Both the position numbers and the translations under genes were made by a program. From assembly GCA_002840245.1 (NCBI GenBank), contig PHAA01000019.1, positions 1-64,000 of the forward strand: a DNA stretch of 64,000 bases, read 5' to 3'. How positions within the stretch are numbered: the stretch's first letter is position 1; the number at the start of each line of letters is the position of its first letter. This DNA is from Firmicutes bacterium HGW-Firmicutes-15 (lineage in GTDB: Bacteria; Bacillota; Syntrophomonadia; Syntrophomonadales; Syntrophomonadaceae). Positions 43,576-52,022 of this stretch are shown in pieces. The notes beneath the pieces are model-generated. The model was given only the letters and a program-made list of their open reading frames with translations, was not told the DNA's origin and made no database searches.

Positions 43576-43752
43576 TTACCTTCTAACATAAGCTTTATAT
43601 GCATTAATGGCAGCCAGGATGCTAAATAAATAGCCGGTAAAGAATGAAATTAATGGCGCATAGGTAAAAGATGTTTTTGTTACTTGGCCAAACATAAGGG
43701 ATAAAGCACATAAAAATGAAAAGGTAGCGGCTCGTTTTTGGTATTTGCTCAA
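43576..43752 (-). CDS. 58-residue small membrane protein
   Basis: A short minus-strand gene starting with TTG 8 bases after GGAGG. The product (LSKYQKRAATFSFLCALSLM at the start, YAPLISFFTGYLFSILAAIN later) has two probable membrane helices and a basic end (YVRR). It lies in a 452-base stretch otherwise without genes. Function unknown; the good ribosome binding site and hydrophobic pattern support it. Confidence 0.5.
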   Translation of the reverse strand: MSKYQKRAATFSFLCALSLMFGQVTKTSFTYAPLISFFTGYLFSILAAINAYKAYVRR

Positions 43753-43833
43753 AGTGAAGTCCTCCGATGATTGTAATTAATGATTTATTTAACACCGTTT
43801 AACCAAGTAAATATGCTTTTTATTAGCTTCTGG

Positions 43834-44639
43834 ACCGATACTCATAAAGAACTACCGGATTTCAATGTGATTGTAGGTGTTTTGAACTCTTCTGAGATTT
43901 CCAAAAGGCATAAATACTGGGAAAATTGCTGGGATAATGAAGTCTTCTTACTTTAACTCTGTACCTCCCCATTCCACAACAGAAAAGCCTTTTCGTTCAA
44001 ATGATTTCAGCTCCTGGGGTTGTACCTCCATAAAGCTATCCAGAGATTTAAACACCATAAAGACTCTAAGTACCGAATCTGGGTTAGGGGTTATCTGCAT
44101 TGGAGCTATCTCCTCATACTCTCTGCCTGCAAATGTGACTAGGTTGAATTTGTTGTTTTGCATCACTGGGAGCCAGTAAACAATGAATTCGTTATACTCT
44201 TTTGGAGTTAATCCCAGGAAAGCTAACTTTTCCTGAAGAAAATCCTTGGTATCCTTTCCTGCTACTACAAATCCTTGTGATAAATCCCATTTAGCTTCGT
44301 TCGATACCCCTTCCCAGAAAAGATAAGGATACTGTTTATTATCATCCAGATTAGTCAGAGTTCCATCAGGGGCAGCAATTACATTCCATCCGTTTTTGTA
44401 GTCTGGATATGTACAAGTTAATTGACCGCTGAAGTTCAATTTAATAGAAACCACTTCTTGCATCATTGGATACAAATAAATAACGGGCTTTCCTACCAGT
44501 GTTAGCTCTGGCGCTATAGGCTCATGTTGCCTATAGAATAATGCCCAAGTAACACTGCCCACAATTAGCATTAATATAAACACCCCAATGATAATAAGAC
44601 CTTTTGATAGTTTCATTCAAATCCCCCAATTCCACTTGA
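43834..44639. repeat. Long direct repeat, copy A
   Basis: About 800 bases closely matching 46060-46855, covering the 222-residue gene, about 115 bases behind it and about 20 bases in front. The copies differ by scattered substitutions and a few small indels (one indel near 43920 behind the gene). They mark a recent local duplication. Confidence 0.9.
43948..44616 (-). CDS. Single-helix membrane-anchored protein, duplicated family, copy A
   Basis: 222 residues: one N-terminal membrane helix (LIIIGVFILMLIVGSVTWAL), then an extracellular domain starting KPVIYLYPMMQEVVSIKLNF and containing DYKNGWNVIAAPDGTL and FNLVTFAGREYEEIAPMQI. I recognise the KPVIYLYP opening from many bacterial proteins of unknown function. 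A closely similar copy lies at 46186-46833 and a broken one at 45416-45568. ATG after GGGGGA. Confidence 0.65.
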   Translation of the reverse strand: MKLSKGLIIIGVFILMLIVGSVTWALFYRQHEPIAPELTLVGKPVIYLYPMMQEVVSIKLNFSGQLTCTYPDYKNGWNVIAAPDGTLTNLDDNKQYPYLFWEGVSNEAKWDLSQGFVVAGKDTKDFLQEKLAFLGLTPKEYNEFIVYWLPVMQNNKFNLVTFAGREYEEIAPMQITPNPDSVLRVFMVFKSLDSFMEVQPQELKSFERKGFSVVEWGGTELK

Positions 44640-44680
44640 GATACCTCCCTCAAGAAACCTACCAAGCATACAGGTAAAAG

Positions 44681-45397
44681 TCAGTAAATATATAAAGGAC
44701 TGTTAAAGTCTTTACGACTCTCTTTATTGAAGATAGTAATGTTGGGCCTGGTTATACTACCAGCAGTATACGGGTTAGAATCGTCTTCAATTGAAAATGT
44801 TACGATTTTTTCCTCTTTAGGTAGTAAAGTAAATTCCTTAAGAGTCGGGTTGTCTTGGGAATCTTGGTCTGGAAGACTTACCATAATAAAATCAAAATAT
44901 GGATTCTGAATTCGAAGGTTGAATTTAACTTCATCATAAGAGTAATTCTTAAGCATAATATTGCAGGAAAATGAAGTTAGCTTGCTTTCTGGATTTAGTT
45001 TAAAGGTGCAATTGCTCTGCGCAGGAAAATAATCAACTGCATTAACGCCCGTTGAAAAAGATAAGACCAGGCCATATCCCCATGAGAATAGTAGATTAGA
45101 GGTAAAAAATAACATTAAAGTGAACGTAGGCAGGAGCTCAATTATTTTAGGATATACCTCTTTCAGGAAATGTTTGGCACCCACGTATCCCAAAATTACA
45201 AATCCAATGGCGTATAAGACAGTATAATGGTATCCTTGTCTACTAAGACCAACAGATTCCAAAGACCATGCCTTAAGGCCCAAAAATCTCAAAATAATAT
45301 CACCTAAAGAATACTCGCTTTGTGTTGTTGAGCCGAACATAAAGGCGAATAATAACAATGCGATTGAAAGAACACCCAAAATCTTTTTTCTAGTCAC
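44681..45397 (-). CDS. Membrane protein with extracellular domain, function unknown
   Basis: 238 residues: an N-terminal hydrophobic segment (ILGVLSIALLLFAFMFGS), two more helices (YTVLYAIGFVILGYVGA, LPTFTLMLFFTSNLLFSW), then an outside domain of about 120 residues with beta-like sequence and two cysteines. GTG start behind GGGGGG. It starts 19 bases after the broken third copy of the neighbouring family. No known motif. Confidence 0.5.
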   Translation of the reverse strand: MTRKKILGVLSIALLLFAFMFGSTTQSEYSLGDIILRFLGLKAWSLESVGLSRQGYHYTVLYAIGFVILGYVGAKHFLKEVYPKIIELLPTFTLMLFFTSNLLFSWGYGLVLSFSTGVNAVDYFPAQSNCTFKLNPESKLTSFSCNIMLKNYSYDEVKFNLRIQNPYFDFIMVSLPDQDSQDNPTLKEFTLLPKEEKIVTFSIEDDSNPYTAGSITRPNITIFNKESRKDFNSPLYIY

Positions 45398-45415
45398 AAT
45401 TTAACCCCCCAAAAG

Positions 45416-45568
45416 CTACCCGGCCATCTCTTGCTTGGCTGGATATAAATGAATGACTGGCTTTCTTAATGGGGCTGTTTGCTCTATTTGCCTCAACATC
45501 TAAGTAACAGAGCAAACAATTAGAATTATGAACACCCCAATGATACTGGGACCTTTTGATAGCTTCAT
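45416..45568 (-). pseudogene. Truncated remnant of the KPVIYLYP family, third copy
   Basis: The frame opens MKLSKGPSIIGVFIILIVCS, runs to an in-frame TAG where copy B has Trp (VTW), then continues MLRQIEQTAPLRKPVIHLYP and stops after MAG. It matches the first 50 residues of the 46186-46833 protein almost exactly, then ends where the 238-residue gene begins. So it has a nonsense change and has lost about three quarters of its length. Confidence 0.8.
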
Positions 45569-45647
45569 TCCTATCTCCCTTTGTTGAAACATCACAAAGA
45601 CACTGCGCTATCTTCTTTAAAATTGCCATTGCACAACTACATAAAAC

Positions 45648-45974
45648 TTACTGCTCAAAGAGATCAACAGGAAATGCTTCTGATTCCTGGATGAAATCAA
45701 ACAAAAGCCTGTATTGTCCTAACACACCATTATAAGTGCAGTTATTGGGTTCGGGTTCACAACCGTGTTTGCCGTAATAGTGAGCCCATCTATTTAACTT
45801 TTCATATGAAGCAATACTTGAAGATTCGACATGGTTAAACCATTCTCCATTGAAATATTTGGAGTTAAATTGGTATTGACCTGGTAAAATCAATGAATTT
45901 AATGCGTATGGGGATATTAAAAAAATACACATTAAAATCATTATAACCAAAAGTATCTTTCCATCGGTTTTCAT
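45648..45974 (-). CDS. Small membrane-anchored or secreted protein, function unknown
   Basis: 108 residues: one N-terminal hydrophobic helix (ILLVIMILMCIFLISPYAL), then a short outside domain rich in aromatic residues with two cysteines (CEPEPNNC). The ATG lies behind GAGGTGCT. It sits between the copies of the duplicated family and may belong to the same mobile or fast-evolving patch. Confidence 0.45.
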   Translation of the reverse strand: MKTDGKILLVIMILMCIFLISPYALNSLILPGQYQFNSKYFNGEWFNHVESSSIASYEKLNRWAHYYGKHGCEPEPNNCTYNGVLGQYRLLFDFIQESEAFPVDLFEQ

Positions 45975-46059
45975 ATAGCACCTCAGGTTATTTTTGTATA
46001 AATTATCTACTTCTGGGAGTATAGCAATATATCCTTCTTTGCAAAAAGAGCTACTTTGT

Positions 46060-46855
46060 ACCGATACTCATAAAGAACCACCGGATTTCAATGTGATGGT
46101 AGGTGTTTTGAACTCTTCTGAGATTTCCAAAAAGGCATAAATACCCTGATTTAAGTGGGAAACTTGCTGGGATAATGAAGTGTTCTTACTTTAACTCTGT
46201 ACCTCCCCATTCCACAACAGAAAAGCCTTTTCGCTCAAATGATTTCAGCTTTTGGGGTTGTACTTCCGTAAAGCTATCCAGAGATTTAAACACCATAAAG
46301 ACTCTAAGTACCGAATCTGGGTTAGGAGTTATCTGCATTGGCGCTATATCCTCATACTCTCTGCCGGCAAATGTGACCAGGTTGAATTTGTTGTTTTGCA
46401 TCACTGGGAGCCAGTAAACAATGAATTCGTTATACTCTTTTGGCGTTAATCCTAGGAAAGCCAACTTCTCCTGAAGAAAATCCTTGGTATCCTCTCCTGC
46501 TACTACAAATCCTTGTGATAAATCCCATTTAGCTTCGTTCGATACCCCTTCCCAGAAAAGGCAAGAATATTGTTTATTGTCATCCAGATTAGTCAGGGTC
46601 CCATCAGGGGCAGCAATGACATTCCATCCGTTTTTGTAGTCTGGATATGTACAAGTTAATTGACCGCTGAAGTCTAATTTAACTGAAACCGTCTCTTGCT
46701 TGGTCGGATACAAATAAATAACTGGCTTTCTTAAGGGGAATATTTGCTCTGTTTGTCTTAACATCCAAGTAACAGCGCCCACAATTAGAATTATAAACAC
46801 CCCAATTATAATAGGACCTTTTGATAGCTTCACTAAAATCCCCCAATTCCACTTG
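46060..46855. repeat. Long direct repeat, copy B
   Basis: Counterpart of 43834-44639. It includes the 215-residue gene and its flanks; near 46143 it has about 12 extra bases relative to copy A. The two copies are 2.2 kb apart in the same orientation and could recombine. Confidence 0.9.
46186..46833 (-). CDS. Single-helix membrane-anchored protein, duplicated family, copy B
   Basis: 215 residues, near-identical to copy A from KPVIYLYP onward but with a different, shorter linker after the helix (WMLRQTEQIFPLR). GTG start behind GGGGGA. The central part (ELKWDLSQGFVVAG-like) and the end (FERKGFSVVEWGGTELK) match copy A, so the divergence is concentrated in the stalk. Function unknown, probably displayed outside the membrane. 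Confidence 0.65.
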   Translation of the reverse strand: MKLSKGPIIIGVFIILIVGAVTWMLRQTEQIFPLRKPVIYLYPTKQETVSVKLDFSGQLTCTYPDYKNGWNVIAAPDGTLTNLDDNKQYSCLFWEGVSNEAKWDLSQGFVVAGEDTKDFLQEKLAFLGLTPKEYNEFIVYWLPVMQNNKFNLVTFAGREYEDIAPMQITPNPDSVLRVFMVFKSLDSFTEVQPQKLKSFERKGFSVVEWGGTELK

Positions 46856-46885
46856 CTTCTTCACCGAAAAAATACTTTATAGATT

Positions 46886-47941
46886 CTAGTATGGGTGTAA
46901 CCCATATCTAGTCAAGCCGGTCGTTTCATCAAGGCCAAACAACAGATTCAGATTTTGCACCCCTGCGTGAGCTCCACCCTTCCCAAGACTATCTAATACG
47001 CTGAATACAACAATGCGGTTTCTTGTTTCATCAACATCGAGACCTATGTGACAAAAGTTGGTTCCTGCTACTGCTGCTACCCAGGGATATGGTTGGTATT
47101 GCCATGAAGCTTGTGGCTCTTTAGGCATATCGAAGACCTTGATGAAGAATTCTTTTCCATACATTTCCTGGTAGAGCTCTAATAAATCCGCTCTCTTTAC
47201 CTTATGTCTAGGAAAGCAATGGCAAATAGCCAGTATTCCTCTCGTAATTGGAACATAGGTCGAGGTAAAGTGGACAGTAACCTTTGAAGGGGTCAGAAAA
47301 CCAAGTTCTTGTTCGACTTCAAAACTATGGCGGTGGTTTACTACGTTGTAAGGCAACAAGTTGTTATTAATTTCGGGATGATGCATAGTAATATCTAAGT
47401 CTGCTCCAGCCCCAGCGGTACCCGAGAGGCCATCAACGACTATTCTGTCTGTTTCAATGATATTTGCCTTAACCAATGGGGCTAAGCCCAAAATCATTGC
47501 TGATGAATAGCATCCAGGGTTAGCAATAATATTGGCTTTCATTATATCTTCTCGGTGTAGTTCCGGAATTCCATATATAGCTTCACTAACAAGCTCAGGA
47601 GCCAAGTGGGTTTTATTATATACGTTCTCCCATTCCCCAACATTTTTGAGCCGGAAATCAGCACCCAAATCAATAATTTTGGTGTCTGTCCCTAACATCT
47701 TCAGAGCTATGTCCATTGCATGCCCAGTAGGCAGTGCAACAAAAATGGCATCGCAGGGAGTTATATCATCCGGGTTAATCAGTTTAATATTTGAATCATA
47801 AAAGTTGCGATGAAAATGCTCGGCGGATTTTTGACTACGGCTAGTGGCCCATACTACATCAACGTAAGGATGTTCTAGTAATATTCGCAGCGCTTCACCA
47901 CCCATATAGCCTGATCCACCTAATATACCTACTTTAATCAA
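46886..47941 (-). CDS. argC: N-acetyl-gamma-glutamyl-phosphate reductase, second copy
   Basis: 351 residues. NADP-binding GILGGSGYMGGEALRIL at the start, catalytic Cys in ANPGCYSSAMI near residue 143, and HHPEINNN, STYVPITRGIL. Reduces N-acetylglutamyl phosphate to the semialdehyde. It is not in the arg operon 1.7 kb away, runs the other way and differs clearly from that ArgC, so it may serve a parallel pathway (for example a LysY-like reaction) or be a spare. TTG start behind GGGAGATGAG. Confidence 0.85.
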   Translation of the reverse strand: MIKVGILGGSGYMGGEALRILLEHPYVDVVWATSRSQKSAEHFHRNFYDSNIKLINPDDITPCDAIFVALPTGHAMDIALKMLGTDTKIIDLGADFRLKNVGEWENVYNKTHLAPELVSEAIYGIPELHREDIMKANIIANPGCYSSAMILGLAPLVKANIIETDRIVVDGLSGTAGAGADLDITMHHPEINNNLLPYNVVNHRHSFEVEQELGFLTPSKVTVHFTSTYVPITRGILAICHCFPRHKVKRADLLELYQEMYGKEFFIKVFDMPKEPQASWQYQPYPWVAAVAGTNFCHIGLDVDETRNRIVVFSVLDSLGKGGAHAGVQNLNLLFGLDETTGLTRYGLHPY

Positions 47942-47977
47942 AATCTCATCTCCCGTTCGTTGCTAAACAAGTACTGT

Positions 47978-48484
47978 TTATAACGCACCTCTAATGTCTA
48001 ACCATCCATAGGAGGTTATTTCACTCTTGAAGCCATCCATTTCCAGCATTGTTGAGTCTACTGTTTGACCGCGATGGAGTTCATAAAACCTTCGATAGGG
48101 GCTGTCAGACAGGACCCAAAGCATAATTGAATAAACACCGGATTCCTCAAATTTTTTCATTACTGAACGAAAAAGGGCACTGCCAATACCTTTGTTTTGG
48201 TGACTTGAGTAGACATAAATGGCATATAATTCACCTTGATATACAGGGTTTGAAGTTCTTTCTGGACCGGCCGCAGCAAAACCAACTATCTGGGATTCCT
48301 CTTCAAAGACGTAAACAAACGAATTATGAAATGGGAACAGCCGCCAGCCTTTCTCACGTTCTTCATAGCATAGGTTGTCCAGATAGGTATCATCGATAAT
48401 TCCACGATAAGCAGTTTTCCAAGTATCAACAGTTACTTTTGCAATTGATGATATATCATTTAGGTTGGCTTCTCTAATATTCAA
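47978..48484 (-). CDS. GNAT-family N-acetyltransferase
   Basis: 168 residues with an N-terminal IREANLNDISSIAKVTVDTW, GNAT loop YSSHQNKGIGSALFRSVMKKF near residue 100 and a C-terminal STMLEMDGFKSEI. Resembles the group that includes phosphinothricin-type and ribosomal-protein-like acetyltransferases; substrate unknown. It is 36 bases upstream of argC copy 2 in the same direction, so possibly one transcript. Confidence 0.85.
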   Translation of the reverse strand: MNIREANLNDISSIAKVTVDTWKTAYRGIIDDTYLDNLCYEEREKGWRLFPFHNSFVYVFEEESQIVGFAAAGPERTSNPVYQGELYAIYVYSSHQNKGIGSALFRSVMKKFEESGVYSIMLWVLSDSPYRRFYELHRGQTVDSTMLEMDGFKSEITSYGWLDIRGAL

Positions 48485-48535
48485 AAGGGATACAACCTTT
48501 CTGCATTATTAGTCGAATGACACTTAGGGTCGCGT

Positions 48536-48735
48536 TTAGTTTTCTTTATTACCCATTAACTCAGATACCAACATTCCTCCACTTCCAATGTTATCCCCAT
48601 CGTGTTCCTTAATAACAACGATAAAGCCTGGTTCAGGAATATTTAGGGCTGAGCTGGCTGTTTAGTAAGTTCTTTTACTAAACAAGCCTTTTTATCCCTA
48701 TCCAATTTAACACCTTCAAATGTGATAATCGGCAC
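48536..48735 (-). pseudogene. 4-oxalocrotonate tautomerase-like gene, frameshifted
   Basis: From GTG 48735 the frame reads (M)PIITFEGVKLDRDKKACLVK through LTKQPAQP, then hits TAA. Shifting frame at that point continues LNIPEPGFIVVIKE, then IGSGGMLVSELM to a TAA at 48536. Joined, the roughly 65 residues look like a small tautomerase with the catalytic N-terminal proline. The frameshift lies near 48647-48650. AGAGGA precedes the GTG. A sequencing error would also explain it. Confidence 0.7.
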
Positions 48736-48957
48736 ATATCTTCCTCTTTCACATCCCCATACGGAAAGTATAAACCTTTCTTTCCCATTATCAACCATTA
48801 TTTACAGGCAAAGGGGCATAATCCTCATGCTTAAATAAACCGGTCAGTATCTGAAATTTGAATGGGGAGTTTTATGGATGATTGAGATGGTGAAATAGAA
48901 TTGCAGGGGCAAGGGGCTTTAATGAAGATAATATTTAGGGAGATTAGCAAGAGCTGG

Positions 48958-49425
48958 CTACAAATATAAACCCTTAACCATCGGGATAAATAAAAGCCCA
49001 TCTTGCTGTTGTAATTCACTTGTCGCTAAGAATCCCATTCTTTCATAAATAACCATGGCATAAGGCGATGAATTAACGGTAATTTTACTTATGGTTTTAT
49101 CTGATGACATTAATTCATCCAAAGCATTACTAAGGAGCTTTTTAGCAATACCTTTTCTGTGATATTCCTCATGGACAAACAGAAGAGAAATATGTGCTTT
49201 ACCTCTAAAAGCCAATACTCCCACAAGTTTGTCATTTTCAAAGCAACAATATATAGGGGAACCATTGTTACATACCATGTCTTTTATATTATCAGGCGCA
49301 ATAAATGTTTTAAATGTCTTAATGCCTTCCTCTGGATAGACGGGTGCTTCGTATTTTTTGAATACAGTCCAAACAAGTTCGGAAACAATTTTTTCTTGCC
49401 CTATTTTAAATTTGGAATAGTTCAT
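48958..49425 (-). CDS. GNAT-family N-acetyltransferase
   Basis: 155 residues; core FVHEEYHRKGIAKKLLSNAL near 88-107 and C-terminal YAMVIYERMGFLATSE. I chose ATG 49425, behind GGTGGTGA, over an earlier ATG at 49440 that lacks a site. Substrate unknown. The 220 bases between it and the tautomerase remnant hold nothing recognisable. It diverges from the arg operon. Confidence 0.85.
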   Translation of the reverse strand: MNYSKFKIGQEKIVSELVWTVFKKYEAPVYPEEGIKTFKTFIAPDNIKDMVCNNGSPIYCCFENDKLVGVLAFRGKAHISLLFVHEEYHRKGIAKKLLSNALDELMSSDKTISKITVNSSPYAMVIYERMGFLATSELQQQDGLLFIPMVKGLYL

Positions 49426-49597
49426 TGCATTCACCACCATTGTTTTATTTAATTATGATGCAGTTTATCCTTTCAATTTTATTATTCTCTAAAAACCATG
49501 TAATACCTCCTAAATCCAAATTAACATCGCCGGCCTATCAGACGGCCCTTGGTCCAGCTAATAAGCTTGCTATTTAACAACAATTCAATAAAACCAT

Positions 49598-49631
49598 TGC
49601 ATTTTTATACATGGAAATGTATAATTATAAA
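49598..49631 (+). promoter_or_regulatory. arg operon promoter with two ARG-box-like operators
   Basis: TTGCAT (49597-49602), 17 bases, TATAAT (49620-49625) form the promoter. Overlapping it are TGCATTTTTATACA (49598-49611), which fits the TGnATnnnnATnCA ArgR pattern at every fixed position, and TGTATAATTATAAA (49618-49631), which misses one. Starts are 20 bases apart, about two helical turns, as in known tandem ARG boxes. Expected effect: repression by ArgR with arginine. Confidence 0.75.
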
Positions 49632-49656
49632 CGTGTTATTCAAAGGAGGGTTAATA

Positions 49657-50694
49657 ATGTACAAAGTGGGTATTATAGGCGACGGGTATACAGCCGCCGA
49701 ATTGTTGAGGCTCATCGCCGGTCATGATGAATTAGAGGCAGTGGCAGTTTCTTCCACTGAAAATATAGGTAGGAGCATGGCGGAGATTTATCCTCATCTG
49801 CGTGCTATTACGAAACTGAGATGCGAAGCCACCAATTTGCAGTCCATGCAGGAAAAGTGTGATGCAGTATTCTTAGCCCTGCCTCATGGACTATCGGTTC
49901 CCATGGTTAAGGAACTCAGCGGGGCAGGTATTAAATGTGTGGACTTAGGAGCTGATTTTCGTCTCAAAGATGTTAAGGTTTACGAGAAATATTATGAAAT
50001 GGTCCATGAGGCTCCGGAAATGCTGACCGATGCTGTTTATGGTTTGCCGGAACTCTATCGGGACAAAATAAAAAAAACAGAAATAGTTGCTAATCCTGGC
50101 TGTTTTCCCACCTCGGCCATTCTGCCATTAGCTCCACTTCTGGAAGCCAGGGTGGTGGAGAACCGGGGGATTATAGTCGATTCCAAGAGTGGTGTAACTG
50201 GAGCCGGTAAGGCTCTGAAGGCCAGCAGTCACTTCTGCGAGGTAAATGAGGGTATAAAAGCTTATGGAGTGGGAGGTCACCGGCACGGTCCGGAAATCGC
50301 CCAGGAACTAAGTCTGGCGGCAGGGGAAACCGTAGGGATGATATTTACGCCGCATCTTGTACCGATGAACCGGGGCATACTGAGTACCTGCTATTGCCGT
50401 TTGAAACCTGGGGCTAAGGCGGAGCAGGTTAGAGAGGTATTAGAGGACAATTACAGTAATGAGTACTTTGTAGATATTTTGCCGGAGGGGGTTATGCCAC
50501 ACACCAAATGGGTTTATGGTAGTAACTTTGTGCAAATAGGTGTTTATGCCGATGATGAAAGTGGCAATGTGATTTTGGTGTCTGCGCTGGATAATATATG
50601 TAAGGGTGCTTCTGGTCAAGCCATCCAAAATCTGAATTTGATGTTAGGTATAGAAGAAAGCAAAGGCCTGCTCGGCGTGGGCGTACACCCATAG
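49657..50694 (+). CDS. argC: N-acetyl-gamma-glutamyl-phosphate reductase
   Basis: 345 residues, first gene of the arginine operon. NADP-binding VGIIGDGYTAAELLRLI at the start, catalytic Cys in ANPGCFPTSAILPLAPLL (near 148), then GVGGHRHGPEIAQEL and VPMNRGIL. ATG 49657 is 8 bases after AAAGGAGGG; the frame is open further upstream into the operator, which cannot be coding. Catalyses the third step to ornithine. Confidence 0.95.
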   Translation: MYKVGIIGDGYTAAELLRLIAGHDELEAVAVSSTENIGRSMAEIYPHLRAITKLRCEATNLQSMQEKCDAVFLALPHGLSVPMVKELSGAGIKCVDLGADFRLKDVKVYEKYYEMVHEAPEMLTDAVYGLPELYRDKIKKTEIVANPGCFPTSAILPLAPLLEARVVENRGIIVDSKSGVTGAGKALKASSHFCEVNEGIKAYGVGGHRHGPEIAQELSLAAGETVGMIFTPHLVPMNRGILSTCYCRLKPGAKAEQVREVLEDNYSNEYFVDILPEGVMPHTKWVYGSNFVQIGVYADDESGNVILVSALDNICKGASGQAIQNLNLMLGIEESKGLLGVGVHP

Positions 50695-50769
50695 AGGAAA
50701 ATTGGAAAATAATTATGAAATAAGAAATGCTTAGAACATAATTTAGAACACAATATGGAGGAAAATAGG

Positions 50770-51975
50770 ATGAAAATTATTGAAGGATCGATTGCTGCTC
50801 CCCAGGGTTTTTTAGCCCAAGGGATTGAAGCGGCGATTAAGAAAGAAGACAAAAAAGATGTGGCAATTATCTATTCAACCCATAAATGTACTGCAGCCGG
50901 AGTTTTTACTACCAATAAGGTACGGGCAGCATGTGTAGATATAAACCGTTCCCACTTAGAGGACGGTCAGGCCCAGGCGATAGTGGTCAACAGTGGTAAT
51001 GCTAATGCTTGTACGGGTAAACAGGGATGGGAAGATACCTTATCCATGGCACGGATTACTGCCGATTTATTACACATTAGCTCACGGGATACACTGGTTG
51101 CATCGACTGGGGTAATCGGGGTAGCCATGCCCATGGATCGTATAGCCAAGGGAATTCAGGCGGCGGCAGCATCACTGTCTGAAACAGGTGGCCCCAATGC
51201 ATCACAAGCAATCATGACCACCGATCTGACCAACAAGGAAATAGCGGTAGAGCTTAACATAGGCGGAAAAGTGGTTCGAATAGGTGCTATTGCTAAGGGT
51301 TCGGGAATGATTCACCCCAATATGGCTACCATGTTGGGTTTCGTTACTACTGATGCAGTGATTAGCAGCGAATGTTTAGGAAAAATGCTGCGCGATTCCT
51401 GTGATCGGTCTTTTAACATGATAAGCGTGGACCGGGACACCTCTACCAATGATATGCTGCTGATCATGGCTAATGGGCTGGCGGGCAACCCTATAATAGA
51501 CGATGCCCAAAGTGAGGATTACCAGATTTTTAAAGATGCGCTGGATTTTGTGAATGTGAGCCTGGCGAAGATGATTGCACGAGATGGAGAAGGAGCTACC
51601 CGGCTTATTGAAGTCGAGGTACTTAATGCTGATAGTTATGATACGGCACGGGTTATCGCTCGCTCGATTACCTCTTCCAATCTAACTAAGGCTGCGGTTT
51701 TTGGTGAAGATGCCAACTGGGGCCGCATTCTGGCCGCAGCAGGCTATTCCGGGGCTGAATTTGATCCGGAACGGGTGGACATATACTTGGGAGCTGAGAA
51801 AATGGCTGAAAACGGAATGGGTTTAGTATTCGATGAAGACCGGGCTCGCCAGGAGCTGAAAAAAGATCCTGTATTGATAAAGGTTGACCTGAAGTCTGGA
51901 AACCACCAGGCCACTGCTTGGGGCTGTGATCTAACTTACGATTATGTCAAAATCAATGCCTCTTACCGGACATAA
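50770..51975 (+). CDS. argJ: Bifunctional ornithine acetyltransferase / N-acetylglutamate synthase
   Basis: 401 residues. Recycles the acetyl group from acetylornithine to glutamate and can also acetylate glutamate with acetyl-CoA. The self-cleavage Ala-Thr bond lies in HPNMATMLGFVTTDA (near residue 187). C-terminal AVFGEDANWGRILAAAGYSG and CDLTYDYVKINASYRT are typical. With ArgJ no separate argA or argE is required. ATG 50770 chosen behind GGAGG over ATG 50755. Confidence 0.95.
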   Translation: MKIIEGSIAAPQGFLAQGIEAAIKKEDKKDVAIIYSTHKCTAAGVFTTNKVRAACVDINRSHLEDGQAQAIVVNSGNANACTGKQGWEDTLSMARITADLLHISSRDTLVASTGVIGVAMPMDRIAKGIQAAAASLSETGGPNASQAIMTTDLTNKEIAVELNIGGKVVRIGAIAKGSGMIHPNMATMLGFVTTDAVISSECLGKMLRDSCDRSFNMISVDRDTSTNDMLLIMANGLAGNPIIDDAQSEDYQIFKDALDFVNVSLAKMIARDGEGATRLIEVEVLNADSYDTARVIARSITSSNLTKAAVFGEDANWGRILAAAGYSGAEFDPERVDIYLGAEKMAENGMGLVFDEDRARQELKKDPVLIKVDLKSGNHQATAWGCDLTYDYVKINASYRT

Positions 51976-52022
51976 GGTAGAGACATTGGGGTTGAAGGGT
52001 GAATTTATTGGAGGGAATAGAA

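Noticed and set aside
45390-45629. Minus-strand frame of 79 codons over the broken third copy
   Set aside because: The homologous reading of this stretch is another frame (the truncated KPVIYLYP relative); this frame is a by-product of that remnant. A similar shadow lies at 46679-46864 over copy B.
49441-49656. T-box riboswitch before the arginine operon
   Set aside because: No T-box consensus or specifier structure was seen and the ARG-box-like sites overlap the promoter, leaving only about 25 bases of leader.
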